A stretch of 64,000 bases of DNA from Rhodobacter sp. (GCA_020637595.1 JACKKE010000007.1:62001-126000); one strand, 5' to 3'. Positions 19,181 through 27,966 are shown, numbered from the stretch's first letter. Notes: generated by a model from the letters alone, not told the origin. Translations and numbers: made by a program.

Positions 19181-19938
19181 CCGATTTCACCTATGACACG
19201 GTGCTGAGCCAGCTGGGCGCCAAGGGGGTCCGCTCGATCACCCTCAACCGGCCCGACAGCCTGAACGCGATGAACCGGCAGCTGATCGACGACGTCTCGC
19301 GCGCCTTCGAGGACGCGAACGCCGATCCCGCGACCCGGGCGATCCTGTTCACCGGTGCCGGCAAAGCGTTCTGCGCCGGCGACGACCGCAAGGCGCATGT
19401 GCACCCGGCGACCGAAGAAGAAGCCCGCGGCCTGGTCCTGGCCATCCAGCGCGCCACCCATGCGATCACCCTGGGCGCCAAGCCGGTGGTCGGCGCGATC
19501 AACGGCTGGGCGGTCGGCGGCGGCTTCGAATGGGCGATCAACTGCGACTTTCCAATCTGGGGCCAAAGCGCGCGCGGGTTCTTCCCCGAGGTCTCGCTCA
19601 ACCTTTTCGTCACCGGGGCGGTGACCTCGCTGTTGCCGGCGATGGTCGGGCTGACCAAGGCGCGCGAGATGCTGATCTTCGGCGACCGCTATTCGGCGCA
19701 GGAACTGGCCGATCTGGGCGTTGCCTGGAAGGTGGTCGAGGACAGCGCCCTCCTGGCCACCGCCACCGAAACCGCCGAGCGCCTGGCTGACCTGCCGCCG
19801 CTGGCGGTGCGCGCCATGAAGCGGGTGCTGAACGCTGCCGCCACGCCCGACCTGCACCGCGCGCTGCAGCTGGAAACCGATGCGACGGTTGCGGGGTTCA
19901 TGGACCCCGAAACGACGCGCCTGCTGCAGGATTTCTGA
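19177..19938 (+). CDS. Enoyl-CoA hydratase/isomerase family protein
   Basis: Crotonase-fold enzyme acting on a CoA thioester, 253 residues. The ATG at 19177 follows AGGAG by 6 nt and overlaps the stop of the ligase gene. Oxyanion-hole segments are AGKAFCAGDDRKAH and NGWAVGGGFEWAINCDF; a catalytic-type glutamate lies in FFPEVSLNLF. Members of this superfamily can be hydratases, isomerases, hydrolases or dehalogenases, so the reaction is open. Its place between a CoA ligase and a UbiD decarboxylase suggests that the operon works on CoA esters. Confidence 0.88.
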   Translation: MTDFTYDTVLSQLGAKGVRSITLNRPDSLNAMNRQLIDDVSRAFEDANADPATRAILFTGAGKAFCAGDDRKAHVHPATEEEARGLVLAIQRATHAITLGAKPVVGAINGWAVGGGFEWAINCDFPIWGQSARGFFPEVSLNLFVTGAVTSLLPAMVGLTKAREMLIFGDRYSAQELADLGVAWKVVEDSALLATATETAERLADLPPLAVRAMKRVLNAAATPDLHRALQLETDATVAGFMDPETTRLLQDF

Positions 19939-20110
19939 ACGCGCACCGCCCACCTGCCGCGTGGTAGCCCCGGCAGGCCGGGAACGGTCCGGTTTCGACA
20001 AGGAAAAGTCCGATCGGTGAAGCCAATGGGCTGGCACCCGCCCCCCCGGATCGCGTCTAATGGGGCGGCGCCCGCCACAGAATCCCACCGCGATCGGAGC
20101 CCGGAACCCC

Positions 20111-21439
20111 ATGCGTGATCTGCTTCAACAACTCGAAAACCGGGGCGAGCTGCGCCGCGTGGCCAAGCCGGTCGACCCAAAGCACCAGCTGGCCGCCGTG
20201 ACCCGGGCGGTGCAGCGCGCGGGGGGCGAGGCGGTGCTGTTCGAATCCGTCACAGGCAGCACGATGCCCGTGATCTCGAACCTCTTTGGCGACCACGGCC
20301 GCCTGTGCCGGATGATCGACACCGGCGACAAGACCTTTTGCGAACGCTGGATTGCCCTGACCGAGGCCTGCATCACCGCCCCCGCCGGCAGCTTCACCCG
20401 TCCGGCGACCGCGGCCGAGACCGCCGGGCTGGTCAGCGGCACCCTCTCGGACCTGCCGGCGATCACCTGGCACGCGCGCGACGGGGGCCCGTATTTCACC
20501 AGCGCGATCTTCCTGGCCAACGACCCCGACACCGGCGTCGCCAACCTGTCCTTTCACCGCTCGCAGCAGATCTCCGACGCGGAACTGCGCGTGCGCCTCG
20601 GCAGCAGCCACGACCTCGCCCGCTATCAGGCCCGGGCCGAGGACAAGGGCGAGGCGCTGGAGGCGGCGCTGATCCTCTCGGCCCCGCCCGAGATCTTCCT
20701 CGCCGCCTGCGCCTCGCTGCCGATCGAGGCCTCGGAACTGGCGATGGCTGCACAGATCCGCGGCGAACCGCTGGCGATGCGCCGCTGCGAGACCATCGAC
20801 CTCGAGGTTCCGGCCAGCGCCGACATCGTCGTCGAGGGGCGCTTCCTGCCGAATATCCGCCGCCCCGAGGGCCCGTTTGGCGAGTTCATGGGCAATTACG
20901 TCGAGGTCGGCCCCAACCACGTCTTCGAGGTCACGCATGTCAGCTATCGCAAGGACGCGGTGTTCCACGGCCTGCTCTGCGGCTCGCCCGAGGATCTGCG
21001 CCCGCTCGAGGCGGTGACCGCCGCGCGCGTCTATCGCGCGGTTTCGGCCACCGTGCGCGGGGTGATCGACGTCAGCTGCCGGCCGAACGTGATGATCACC
21101 ATCGTCAAGATCAAGAAGGCCTATGAGGGCCACGCGCAGCACGTGTTCCTGGCCGCGCTGGCCTCGCACCTCGATTACAACAAGGTGGTGATCGTGGTGG
21201 ATGAGGACGTCGACATCTATGACATGGACGACGTGATGTGGGCCTATCTGACCCGCGGACGGGCCGACACCCGGGCGATGATCCTCAACGACATTCCCGG
21301 CTTCTACCGCGATCCGAAAAAGGACCACTGGGGGCGGTTGTGCATCGACGCGACCATGCCCTGGGGGCGCGAGGCCGAATTCGCCCGCAAGACGATCCCC
21401 GGGCAGGATGACATCGACCTGTCGGACTGGCTGGCATGA
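20111..21439 (+). CDS. UbiD-family prenylated-FMN decarboxylase
   Basis: Reversible (de)carboxylase using prenylated FMN, 442 residues, shorter than E. coli UbiD (~497). The family signature PEGPFGEFMG is at 252-261, giving acidic residues E253 and E258, and a metal/cofactor-binding stretch ANLSFHRSQQ (144-153) carries the Asn and Arg expected. The ATG at 20111 begins the recognisable domain (MRDLLQQLENRGEL); the frame extends upstream without similarity. The stop overlaps the ATG of ubiX. Operon context argues for aromatic acid or aromatic-CoA decarboxylation rather than ubiquinone synthesis, but the latter is not excluded. Confidence 0.92.
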   Translation: MRDLLQQLENRGELRRVAKPVDPKHQLAAVTRAVQRAGGEAVLFESVTGSTMPVISNLFGDHGRLCRMIDTGDKTFCERWIALTEACITAPAGSFTRPATAAETAGLVSGTLSDLPAITWHARDGGPYFTSAIFLANDPDTGVANLSFHRSQQISDAELRVRLGSSHDLARYQARAEDKGEALEAALILSAPPEIFLAACASLPIEASELAMAAQIRGEPLAMRRCETIDLEVPASADIVVEGRFLPNIRRPEGPFGEFMGNYVEVGPNHVFEVTHVSYRKDAVFHGLLCGSPEDLRPLEAVTAARVYRAVSATVRGVIDVSCRPNVMITIVKIKKAYEGHAQHVFLAALASHLDYNKVVIVVDEDVDIYDMDDVMWAYLTRGRADTRAMILNDIPGFYRDPKKDHWGRLCIDATMPWGREAEFARKTIPGQDDIDLSDWLA

Positions 21440-22002
21440 GCGCGCCGCGCCGCCTGATCGTCGGCATCTCGGGGGCCTCGGGCGTCATCTATGGCGTGCG
21501 GCTGCTGGAGATCCTGCGCGAGATCGGGATCGAGACGCATCTGGTGATGTCGCCCGCGGCCGAGATCACCCTGGCGCATGAAACCACGCTGAAACTGGCG
21601 CAGGTGCATGCGCTGGCGGGGAAGGTGCACGCGGCAAAGGATATCGCCGCGGGGATCTCCAGCGGCTCGTTCCGCACGATGGGGATGATCGTCGCGCCCT
21701 GCTCGATCCGCTCGATGTCCGAGATCGCCAGCGGGGTGACCTCGGGCCTGCTGACCCGGGCGGCGGACGTGGTGCTGAAGGAACGCCGCAAGCTGGTGCT
21801 GATGGTCCGCGAGACGCCGCTGCATCTGGGACACCTGCGGACGATGACCCAGCTGGCCGAGATGGGCGCCATCATCGCCCCCCCGGTGCCGGCCTTCTAC
21901 AACCGCCCCGAGACGCTGGCGGCGATGGTGGACCATTCGCTGGGGCGGGTGCTGGACCTGTTCGGTCTGGAGACGGACCTGGTGCGGCGGTGGAAGGAGT
22001 GA
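21436..22002 (+). CDS. ubiX: Flavin prenyltransferase
   Basis: Makes prenylated FMN, the cofactor of UbiD enzymes, from FMN and dimethylallyl phosphate. The 188-residue protein shows the classic N-terminal flavin-binding GISGASGVIYG (10-20) and VAPCSIRSMSEIASG, LLTRAADVVLKERRKLVLMVRETPLH and PPVPAFYNRPET motifs. It overlaps the UbiD gene by 4 nt (ATGA), so the pair is translationally coupled. It is the last gene of the TetR-led operon. Confidence 0.96.
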   Translation: MSAPRRLIVGISGASGVIYGVRLLEILREIGIETHLVMSPAAEITLAHETTLKLAQVHALAGKVHAAKDIAAGISSGSFRTMGMIVAPCSIRSMSEIASGVTSGLLTRAADVVLKERRKLVLMVRETPLHLGHLRTMTQLAEMGAIIAPPVPAFYNRPETLAAMVDHSLGRVLDLFGLETDLVRRWKE

Positions 22003-22131
22003 AGGAGAGTACGGATTAACAGGTTTTTGCGGGGGCATGCTGTGCTGCGCCCCTTCGGCGGAGTCGAGCGCCCCGATAAAAGACAGAAGGACGGTCATGG
22101 CGAGACTCCCTGCGGCATAGGCCGCTCAAGT
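22003..22131. other. Junction between the ubiX operon and the low-GC island
   Basis: No clear gene. A 32-codon-or-longer minus frame starting at 22098 (MTVLLSFIGALDSAEGAQ) has a good binding site (AGGGAG) but runs antisense into ubiX and has no known relative; it may be a remnant. No direct repeat marking the island edge was seen. Confidence 0.4.
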
Positions 22132-22998
22132 CTAACCGCAAAGGTAGCGAAGGAACTTTCTTGCTTCTACCTTGTCCCTAAATGAGGCTTCGATCGAGTC
22201 TCCGTTTGAGAACTTCGCGATAATCTCGTATTTTCGAAATTCGCCACCATTTTCCCCTTCAGCAAAGCCATCTATATAACTTGCTGCCGATTCGATGGTA
22301 TGAAACTCGTGTTCATCACCAAACAAAGGAACCACGATAAGGCGCTCTATCATGCGGTCAAGAACTCGCTCTAGTTCTTTAAGGAAAGACTGAAAGAGAT
22401 CGCCATTCGCCTCAATCAAATACTGCTTGATCCTATCGTGGGCTGAGTCGTCAAGCGCCTCAATGGCTGCCACGCAGTTTGCGAAGTCTTCATCGGGTGT
22501 CGTTTCGTCAAAGCGTACATCAATACCGATATTCCCGAATGCCGCAACGACGCTATCGTATGGAAAATAAAGAACCTTGAAACCGACTGATGCAAGTTGG
22601 TCAAGAGAACCCTGGGTAAACACACCTGCCAAAACTGCACCCAGGAAGGGTCTATCCCATTGGTATTCCTCAGCGATTGGAAGAATAGCCCCCTGGATCT
22701 CCTGAGCTTTATTTCTCGAATGCTTTGTATACCTGCGCCAAGCTGCTTCAATAAACGCAACTGGCCGGCCTTTTTGACTTGGCGTTCCACCTTTCTCGAT
22801 TACGAAATCGAGATCATGGCTGTTCCCATACCTGTCGAGCCAAGTAACCTTCTTACCTTTCCGGACCCCGGATCGCTTGCCCTGAACATCCAAATATAAC
22901 CCTCGGGAATCGCAAAAGTCCTGGAGGACCGGTTTCATTATTTCTTCCAGCTGATTGCCAACAATCTGCCCGAATTTGTGTGACGGAGACTCTGCCAT
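22132..22998 (-). CDS. Putative type II restriction endonuclease (PD-(D/E)XK-like)
   Basis: A 288-residue protein, 1 bp downstream of a DNA methyltransferase and almost certainly its partner. The N-terminal half has a possible nuclease core: D64 in HDLDFVIEKG, a loop, then E84 in VAFIEAAWRRYTKHSRNKAQEI, a block found next to methyltransferase genes. The motif reads E-A-A-W instead of the canonical E-x-K, so catalytic assignment is uncertain. The C-terminal half is acidic and unrecognised. Codon and base use are visibly less GC-rich than in the neighbours, fitting horizontal acquisition. Confidence 0.65.
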   Translation of the reverse strand: MAESPSHKFGQIVGNQLEEIMKPVLQDFCDSRGLYLDVQGKRSGVRKGKKVTWLDRYGNSHDLDFVIEKGGTPSQKGRPVAFIEAAWRRYTKHSRNKAQEIQGAILPIAEEYQWDRPFLGAVLAGVFTQGSLDQLASVGFKVLYFPYDSVVAAFGNIGIDVRFDETTPDEDFANCVAAIEALDDSAHDRIKQYLIEANGDLFQSFLKELERVLDRMIERLIVVPLFGDEHEFHTIESAASYIDGFAEGENGGEFRKYEIIAKFSNGDSIEASFRDKVEARKFLRYLCG

Positions 22999-22999
22999 G

Positions 23000-24292
23000 T
23001 TATGCTTCCACCCAAAGAATGCCTTCCTTAAGGGGGACCGTGTGCTTGCGGTTCTTCCATTTTGTGTTGCGATCTCGCACTTTCTCGAAATCGAATGAGT
23101 GAAAGCCTGAAGATATAGCCAGATCGCCAAGCCATTTATCGACAGGAGCATAAACGCCATATGGCGCAGAGTCGCCGATCATGAGAGCAAGTCGTCCCCC
23201 CGGGCGAACAAGCCCACGAAGAGATGTCATCACCTTTGCGAGATCAACAAAGTATGCTGCAACCATCGTGTGATAAGTCTTCCTGCCGCCTTTGGTCTGG
23301 CGCACTTCGTCCAGCTTCCGGCATACCGCGGTGAGTTCCTCCCGAATGGGGGCAACGGTGTTGTCAGCCAGTAGCGCATCGAGAGAAAGCTTTTCCGCGG
23401 CACTATGCTGTGAGCATGACCTAATCAGATACTGACGAACGGCACATTGAAGATCCCCCCAGCGGGAGATCTCTTCCCAAAAGGTCATCTCCAAACGGGT
23501 GGCATCCGCGTAGTCATAGTTATTCGGATACGGAGGTGACGTTAAAACGAGGTCGAAGCCGCCTGAGCAGTCTGGATTTCTTGCGTCTGTTCTGAGGACT
23601 TTTCCAGCCGCCGTCAGATGATCCTTCGCGTAGCAAAGATCATCCAAGAACATCCTGATGCGAGCCTCAAAGGCTTCGTAGGGTTCGCGAGTCCTCGCTT
23701 TGGTTTTGTTTGGCAAAACGTATTGCCATTGCGCTGTGCCAACTCCGCTGCACTCACGGAGGATGCTTGTGATTGCCAGCCAAATGTGGCCTGAAGCAGC
23801 GCCTAAGATATTAGCCGACTCCGCATCTACATAAGCCATCCGCAGAGCTTCGAGAGCCGATAGAGCCTCTGGTGTGTAGCATTTCAGCAAGAGGTCCGAC
23901 GACGTCACGGGTTGGGGGGGGTGCAGCTGCTTGGCACGACGCAGAATAAGGTCTGCGGTCGTTTCAAGCTCTTGCAGATCCACATCTGTTTTCAGCTTGA
24001 TCGAAGCTATCCTGGCAACAAATGGGTGGGCCTCGAAACCGACTGAAGAAACACCGGCCTTTGCCGCAGAAAGTAAGGTTGTACCCGAACCACAGAACGG
24101 GTCGAGGATCCGTATTTCGGAGCCGTTAGATACGCTCCTTATAACATTTTCCGCCCATTCCGCCGAGAACCCCGCCGAGTAGCGAAACCATCGGTGAACG
24201 GGTAGTTTCATATTGTCCGTAAAGGAGCCAGAGCGATATCGCGTCTTATCTTGCGGATCCTCCGATAGCTCGCTGAGCATACTAGGCTGCAT
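23000..24292 (-). CDS. DNA methyltransferase (DPFCGSGT / TSPPY type)
   Basis: S-adenosylmethionine-dependent amino-DNA methyltransferase of 430 residues. Motif I is DPFCGSGTT (64-72) and the catalytic motif IV is TSPPY (251-255), the form common among N4-cytosine and some N6-adenine enzymes; the base modified cannot be settled by eye. Motif I precedes motif IV with ~180 residues between. The ATG at 24292 is 9 nt from AAGG; an in-frame GTG 6 nt earlier (24298) is possible. It is followed after 1 bp by the putative endonuclease. The gene lies in the low-GC island and is overlapped at its start by a small upstream frame. Confidence 0.9.
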   Translation of the reverse strand: MQPSMLSELSEDPQDKTRYRSGSFTDNMKLPVHRWFRYSAGFSAEWAENVIRSVSNGSEIRILDPFCGSGTTLLSAAKAGVSSVGFEAHPFVARIASIKLKTDVDLQELETTADLILRRAKQLHPPQPVTSSDLLLKCYTPEALSALEALRMAYVDAESANILGAASGHIWLAITSILRECSGVGTAQWQYVLPNKTKARTREPYEAFEARIRMFLDDLCYAKDHLTAAGKVLRTDARNPDCSGGFDLVLTSPPYPNNYDYADATRLEMTFWEEISRWGDLQCAVRQYLIRSCSQHSAAEKLSLDALLADNTVAPIREELTAVCRKLDEVRQTKGGRKTYHTMVAAYFVDLAKVMTSLRGLVRPGGRLALMIGDSAPYGVYAPVDKWLGDLAISSGFHSFDFEKVRDRNTKWKNRKHTVPLKEGILWVEA

Positions 24293-24482
24293 TGGCACGC
24301 GCCTTCTTCATTCTATTCAGAGCCCGGACCACATCTGTATCATGAAATTTTCGCAGGAAATTTCGCATCACTTGATGCCAGCCTTTTCGGCTTTTTGTGA
24401 ATGATCGCTCTTCATGCATCTGCGTAATAGGAACCCAGGGCGCTCGCTCAAGCGCGAATAGACTTTTTGTTTTGACACACAA
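24282..24482 (-). CDS. Small basic ORF overlapping the methyltransferase start (66 aa)
   Basis: A 66-codon frame starting at the ATG at 24482 and ending with TAG 11 nt inside the methyltransferase gene, an overlap suggestive of translational coupling. The product is basic (RSFTKSRKGWHQVMRNFLRKF, then RALNRMKKARANAA) and has no HTH that I can recognise, so it is not an obvious controller (C) protein. It may be a remnant of an upstream gene or a chance frame. Confidence 0.3.
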   Translation of the reverse strand: MCVKTKSLFALERAPWVPITQMHEERSFTKSRKGWHQVMRNFLRKFHDTDVVRALNRMKKARANAA

Positions 24483-24823
24483 AGTGGAAGAGCTGTAGCG
24501 TGATCGCCATCAACGCGAAACTTTTCTAACTTGTTGGATGTGGGTCTGCTCACATCTGAGAACGACGAGCTGCCCGACGATACATACTTGACCAGTGTGC
24601 GCCGCTTTCAAGTCTTTCGACGATCATCCGCACGCAGTTGTCGCCTGAGGTTGCGTTTGGGGGCGGCATCGACAGCAGTGGACTCCACGGCAACTTGTAG
24701 GCATTTTAAACATCTACTCTACAAGCTGTTGCGCCGAAGCGAAAGGGGCGAGAAGCGCCCCAATAGGCCGTTCGGCTGTCGTTTGTGTCCGGCGCTGCGA
24801 ATGCCCGCTTCCCGCCCAAACGC
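24483..24823. other. Gene-free right edge of the low-GC island (341 bp)
   Basis: Mixed composition, turning GC-rich after ~24740. Plus-strand frames here have no family resemblance. A short stem GGGGCG-AGAAG-CGCCCC lies near 24747-24763. No inverted terminal repeats, integrase remnant or tRNA were found. Confidence 0.45.
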
Positions 24824-25306
24824 TCACACCGCCCCCTCAAACGCCCCCATCACCGCCTCAACCTCCCCGTCCCTGACCGTCACCCCCCGCAGGAACCAGC
24901 GCACCCCGGCCTCGGGGTCGGCCTCGCCCGCGTCGCGTCCCGCCAGCCAGTTGGCCAGCAGCGAGACCTGGACCCATTCGGCCTCTTGCTCCAGCGCCTT
25001 CAGGCGGTCGCGGAAGGGGTCCTGACGGTCGGCCCCGACGCCCGGAACCGGCGTCCGCAGGGCCATGCGCAGGCGGCGCAGGGGGCGGACGGCCTCGGCG
25101 CGCCAGGGCTCCATCGCGGCGGTGAGGGCCTGAACCTCGGGCACCGAGAGGGGCGCACGCAGCACGACAGCGGCGTGGCAGAGGGCGAGCAGCAGGACGA
25201 TGTCGACATCGCCGTCCTGCTGCCAGCGCAGGCAGAGCGGCGCGATGCCGGGCCGGGCCCAGGCGCGGGTGATGCTGGCCCAGAGGGCCTCGGCCGGCGC
25301 GCTCAT
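24824..25306 (-). CDS. TIGR02444 family protein
   Basis: A 160-residue protein of the uncharacterised TIGR02444 (DUF2390-like) family, recognised by ALWASITRAWARPGIAPLCLRWQQDGDVDIVLLL-type spacing (Trp-rich N-terminus, then DVDIVLLLALCHAAV) and the central PLRRLRMALR stretch. No signal peptide or catalytic motif is visible. Its ATG overlaps the stop of the upstream ABC ATPase gene (ATGA), so it is probably co-transcribed with the transporter operon, though in related genomes this family is not known to me as part of transport. Confidence 0.75.
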   Translation of the reverse strand: MSAPAEALWASITRAWARPGIAPLCLRWQQDGDVDIVLLLALCHAAVVLRAPLSVPEVQALTAAMEPWRAEAVRPLRRLRMALRTPVPGVGADRQDPFRDRLKALEQEAEWVQVSLLANWLAGRDAGEADPEAGVRWFLRGVTVRDGEVEAVMGAFEGAV

Positions 25307-26112
25307 CGGTCGATACGGAACGCGGCCGGGGTCGGGCGCGTCACGTCCGGCACCGGGATTGCGTCGATCATCCGCCGGGTGAAATCGTGCTGCGGGTTCG
25401 ACCAGACGGCGCGGGCGGGGCCGGTCTCGACGATCTCGCCCTTGTACATCATCGCCACGCGGTCGGCAAAGGTCTCGACCAGCATCAGGTCATGGCTGAT
25501 GAACAGATAGCTGAGCCCCATGTCGCGTTTCAGCTCCCACAAGAGGTTGATGATCTGCGCCTGGATCGACACGTCCAGCGCCGAAACCGGTTCATCGCAG
25601 ATCAGCAGGTCCGGTTGCATCACCAGCGCCCGGGCGATGCCGATCCGCTGGCGCTGGCCGCCCGAAAACTCGTGCGGAAACCGCCGCCCCCAGTCGGGCG
25701 GCAGGCCCACGCGCTCCATCATCGCATGCGCCCGGCGCAGCCGCTCGGCCGGGTCGCCGATCTTGTGGATATCCAGCGGCTCACGGATCAGCTGTTCGAC
25801 ACGCTTGCGCGGATTGAGCGACGAAAACGGATCCTGGAACACGCACTGGATATGCCGCCGATAGGGTTTCAGCGCGTGACGGTCGAGCCCGGCGATCTCG
25901 TTGCCGAGGAACTGGATACGGCCGGCACTGGGCGCCTGCAGACCCAGGATGGTCCGCGCCAGCGTGGTCTTGCCACAACCCGACTCGCCCACCAGCGCCA
26001 GCGTCTCGCCGCGCTCCAGCGTCAGCGAGATGCCACGGACCGGGTGGATCATCTGCTTGCCCACGCGAAAGCTGACGTGCAGATCCTCGATGCTCAACAG
26101 GGGGGTGGACAT
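25303..26112 (-). CDS. Oligopeptide/dipeptide ABC transporter ATPase (DppF/OppF type)
   Basis: Second ATP-binding subunit of the importer, 269 residues. It has Walker A GESGCGKTT, the Q-loop in CVFQDPFSSLNPRKRV (the Dpp/Opp hallmark), the signature FSGGQRQRIGIARAL, Walker B LLICDEPVSALD and the switch FISHDL. The start at 26112 is 1 bp after the DppD-type stop; the longer upstream frame is antisense. The C-terminal Opp extension (oligo_HPY) is short here, unlike in the partner ATPase. The operon order SBP-racemase-B-C-D-F shows a complete import system. Confidence 0.95.
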   Translation of the reverse strand: MSTPLLSIEDLHVSFRVGKQMIHPVRGISLTLERGETLALVGESGCGKTTLARTILGLQAPSAGRIQFLGNEIAGLDRHALKPYRRHIQCVFQDPFSSLNPRKRVEQLIREPLDIHKIGDPAERLRRAHAMMERVGLPPDWGRRFPHEFSGGQRQRIGIARALVMQPDLLICDEPVSALDVSIQAQIINLLWELKRDMGLSYLFISHDLMLVETFADRVAMMYKGEIVETGPARAVWSNPQHDFTRRMIDAIPVPDVTRPTPAAFRIDR

Positions 26113-26113
26113 G

Positions 26114-27115
26114 TCAGCCTCGTGCAGCCGGGACGGGATTGAAGCAGGCATAGCCGTGGCTGCCCTCGAACACCGGCCCGGGCACCGAGGCGCGGCAGAC
26201 CTCTTGCGCACGCGGGCAGCGCGGCGCAAAGCGGCAGCCCGGCATCGGGTCGCTGATCGAGGGCACGGTGCCCGGGATCTCGCGCAGCACGCCGCCCCCT
26301 GCGGCCAGACGGTCCGGGTTCGGCGTCGCATCAAGAAGGCCCTGCGTATAGGGATGGCGCGGCGCCAGGAACAGGTCGCGGGTCTGGCCTTCTTCGGCCT
26401 TGTAGCCGGCATACATCACCATCACCCGGTCGGCGGTATGCGCCACCAGGCCCAGGTTGTGCGTGATCAGCACGATCGCCACGCCGGTGTCGCGCTGCAG
26501 CCGCTTGAGCAGCCGCATGATCTGCGCCTGCACCGTCACGTCGAGGGCCGTCGTCGGCTCGTCCGCGATCAGCACCTCGGGGTTGCAGGCCAGCGCCATC
26601 GCGATCACCACGCGCTGCAGCTGCCCCCCCGACAGCTTGTGCGGATAGGACCAGGCCAGCACCTCGGGGTTGGGCAGGTCGACCCGCGCCAGCAGGTCGA
26701 TCACCCGCGCCCAGGCCTTGGCCCGGGGAATGTCCTCGTGCTCCTCGATCACCTCGAGCACCTGTTTGCCAACCGGATAGAGCGGGTCGAGCGCGGCCAT
26801 CGGCTCCTGGAACACCATGCCGATCTGCGCCGCGCGCACCTTGCGCATCGCCCGGTTGTCGGTGATCGGCAGTTCCGCCCCCTTGAACCGCACCGAGCCG
26901 CCCCGGCGTTCCACGGCATCGGGCAACAGGCCCATGATCGCCAGCGAGGTCATCGACTTGCCGCAACCGGATTCGCCGACGATGGCCAGCGTCTCGCCGG
27001 CATGGATCTTGAACGACACGCTGCGCAGGATCTGCATCGCGGGGCGCTTGCGCACGCCGATCTGCAGGTCATCGACCTCGAGCACCGGTGCGGCGGAGGG
27101 GGGGTGCGGGATCAT
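26114..27115 (-). CDS. Oligopeptide/dipeptide ABC transporter ATPase (DppD/OppD type)
   Basis: First ATP-binding subunit, 333 residues. It has Walker A GESGCGKSMTS, the Q-loop in MVFQEPMAALDPLYPV, the signature LSGGQLQRVVIAMAL and Walker B VLIADEPTTALD. A C-terminal oligo_HPY region carries the Cys-rich GCRFAPRCPRAQEVC, which in this family can hold an iron-sulfur cluster or disulfide. It overlaps the permease gene upstream by 4 nt (ATGA) and is 1 bp from the next ATPase. Confidence 0.95.
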   Translation of the reverse strand: MIPHPPSAAPVLEVDDLQIGVRKRPAMQILRSVSFKIHAGETLAIVGESGCGKSMTSLAIMGLLPDAVERRGGSVRFKGAELPITDNRAMRKVRAAQIGMVFQEPMAALDPLYPVGKQVLEVIEEHEDIPRAKAWARVIDLLARVDLPNPEVLAWSYPHKLSGGQLQRVVIAMALACNPEVLIADEPTTALDVTVQAQIMRLLKRLQRDTGVAIVLITHNLGLVAHTADRVMVMYAGYKAEEGQTRDLFLAPRHPYTQGLLDATPNPDRLAAGGGVLREIPGTVPSISDPMPGCRFAPRCPRAQEVCRASVPGPVFEGSHGYACFNPVPAARG

Positions 27116-27966
27116 CGGCTTCCCCTCTGGCTGCGCAGTCGCGGGTTGAGGTAGTCGTTCAGCCCGTCGCCCACCATGTTCAGGGCCAGCGCGGTGACCA
27201 GCAGCGCGATGCCCGGGATCGTCATGATATACCAGGCATCGCGCAGGTTGTTCTTGCCCAGGCCGATCATCGATCCCCAGCTCATCACATTCGGATCCCC
27301 GAACCCCAGGAAGGACAGCGCACTCTCCATCAGGATGGCGGTGGCGATCATAATTGTCGACATCACCGTGACTCCGGACATGGCATTCGGCAGGATCTGC
27401 AGGAAGATGATGCGCGGGTCGCTCATGCCGACGACGATGCAGCCCTGCACATACTGCTTTTCGCGCAGCACCAGGAACTCGCCGCGCACCAGCCGGGCGA
27501 TGGCCGGCCAGCTGACGATGGCCAGCGACAGGATGATGACCTGGATCGACGCCCCCAGCACGGCAACGACGACGATCGCCAGCATGAATTGCGGGATGGT
27601 CTGGAAAAGCTCGGTCAGGCGCATCAGCAGCATGTCCACCCAGCCGCCGTAATACCCCGCCAGCGCCCCGACGATCACCCCGAACACCATCGCCACCGCG
27701 ACCGAAGCAAAGCCGACCAGCAGCGAGATGCGCGCGCCATAGAACAGCCCCGAGAGGATATCGCGGCCCAGCCCATCGGTGCCCAGCAGCGCCCCCGGAT
27801 ACTGGCCCGGCCATTGCAGCGGCGGGCCGATCATCGTTTCGGGCGGGTTGGGGAAAAAGACAGTCGCCGTCGCCGCCATGAACAGGATGCCCAGCAGCAG
27901 CAGCAGGCCCAGACCCATCATCCAGTCGCGCAGCAGGATCGAGAGAAAGGCTTTCAAGGTTCCCAT
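27112..27966 (-). CDS. Dipeptide-type ABC transporter permease (DppC type)
   Basis: Inner-membrane channel subunit, 284 residues, with ~6 membrane segments and the DppC N-terminal pattern (LLGTDGLGRDILSGLFYGARISLLVG). The EAA loop reads ILPNAMSGVTV, followed by ILMESALSFLGFGDPN, typical of DppC/OppC. The start at 27966 overlaps the stop of the DppB-type gene by one base (TGATG). The extended frame upstream of this ATG is antisense or out of frame with the DppB gene. Confidence 0.95.
   Translation of the reverse strand: MGTLKAFLSILLRDWMMGLGLLLLLGILFMAATATVFFPNPPETMIGPPLQWPGQYPGALLGTDGLGRDILSGLFYGARISLLVGFASVAVAMVFGVIVGALAGYYGGWVDMLLMRLTELFQTIPQFMLAIVVVAVLGASIQVIILSLAIVSWPAIARLVRGEFLVLREKQYVQGCIVVGMSDPRIIFLQILPNAMSGVTVMSTIMIATAILMESALSFLGFGDPNVMSWGSMIGLGKNNLRDAWYIMTIPGIALLVTALALNMVGDGLNDYLNPRLRSQRGSR

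Noticed and set aside
22003..22098. Short minus frame MTVLLSFIGALD... with good binding site
   Set aside because: No stop before running deep into ubiX antisense, and no known relative; kept only as a note in the junction entry.
24531..25025. 164-aa plus-strand frame at the island edge
   Set aside because: Its second half is antisense to the TIGR02444 gene and the first half has no family features.
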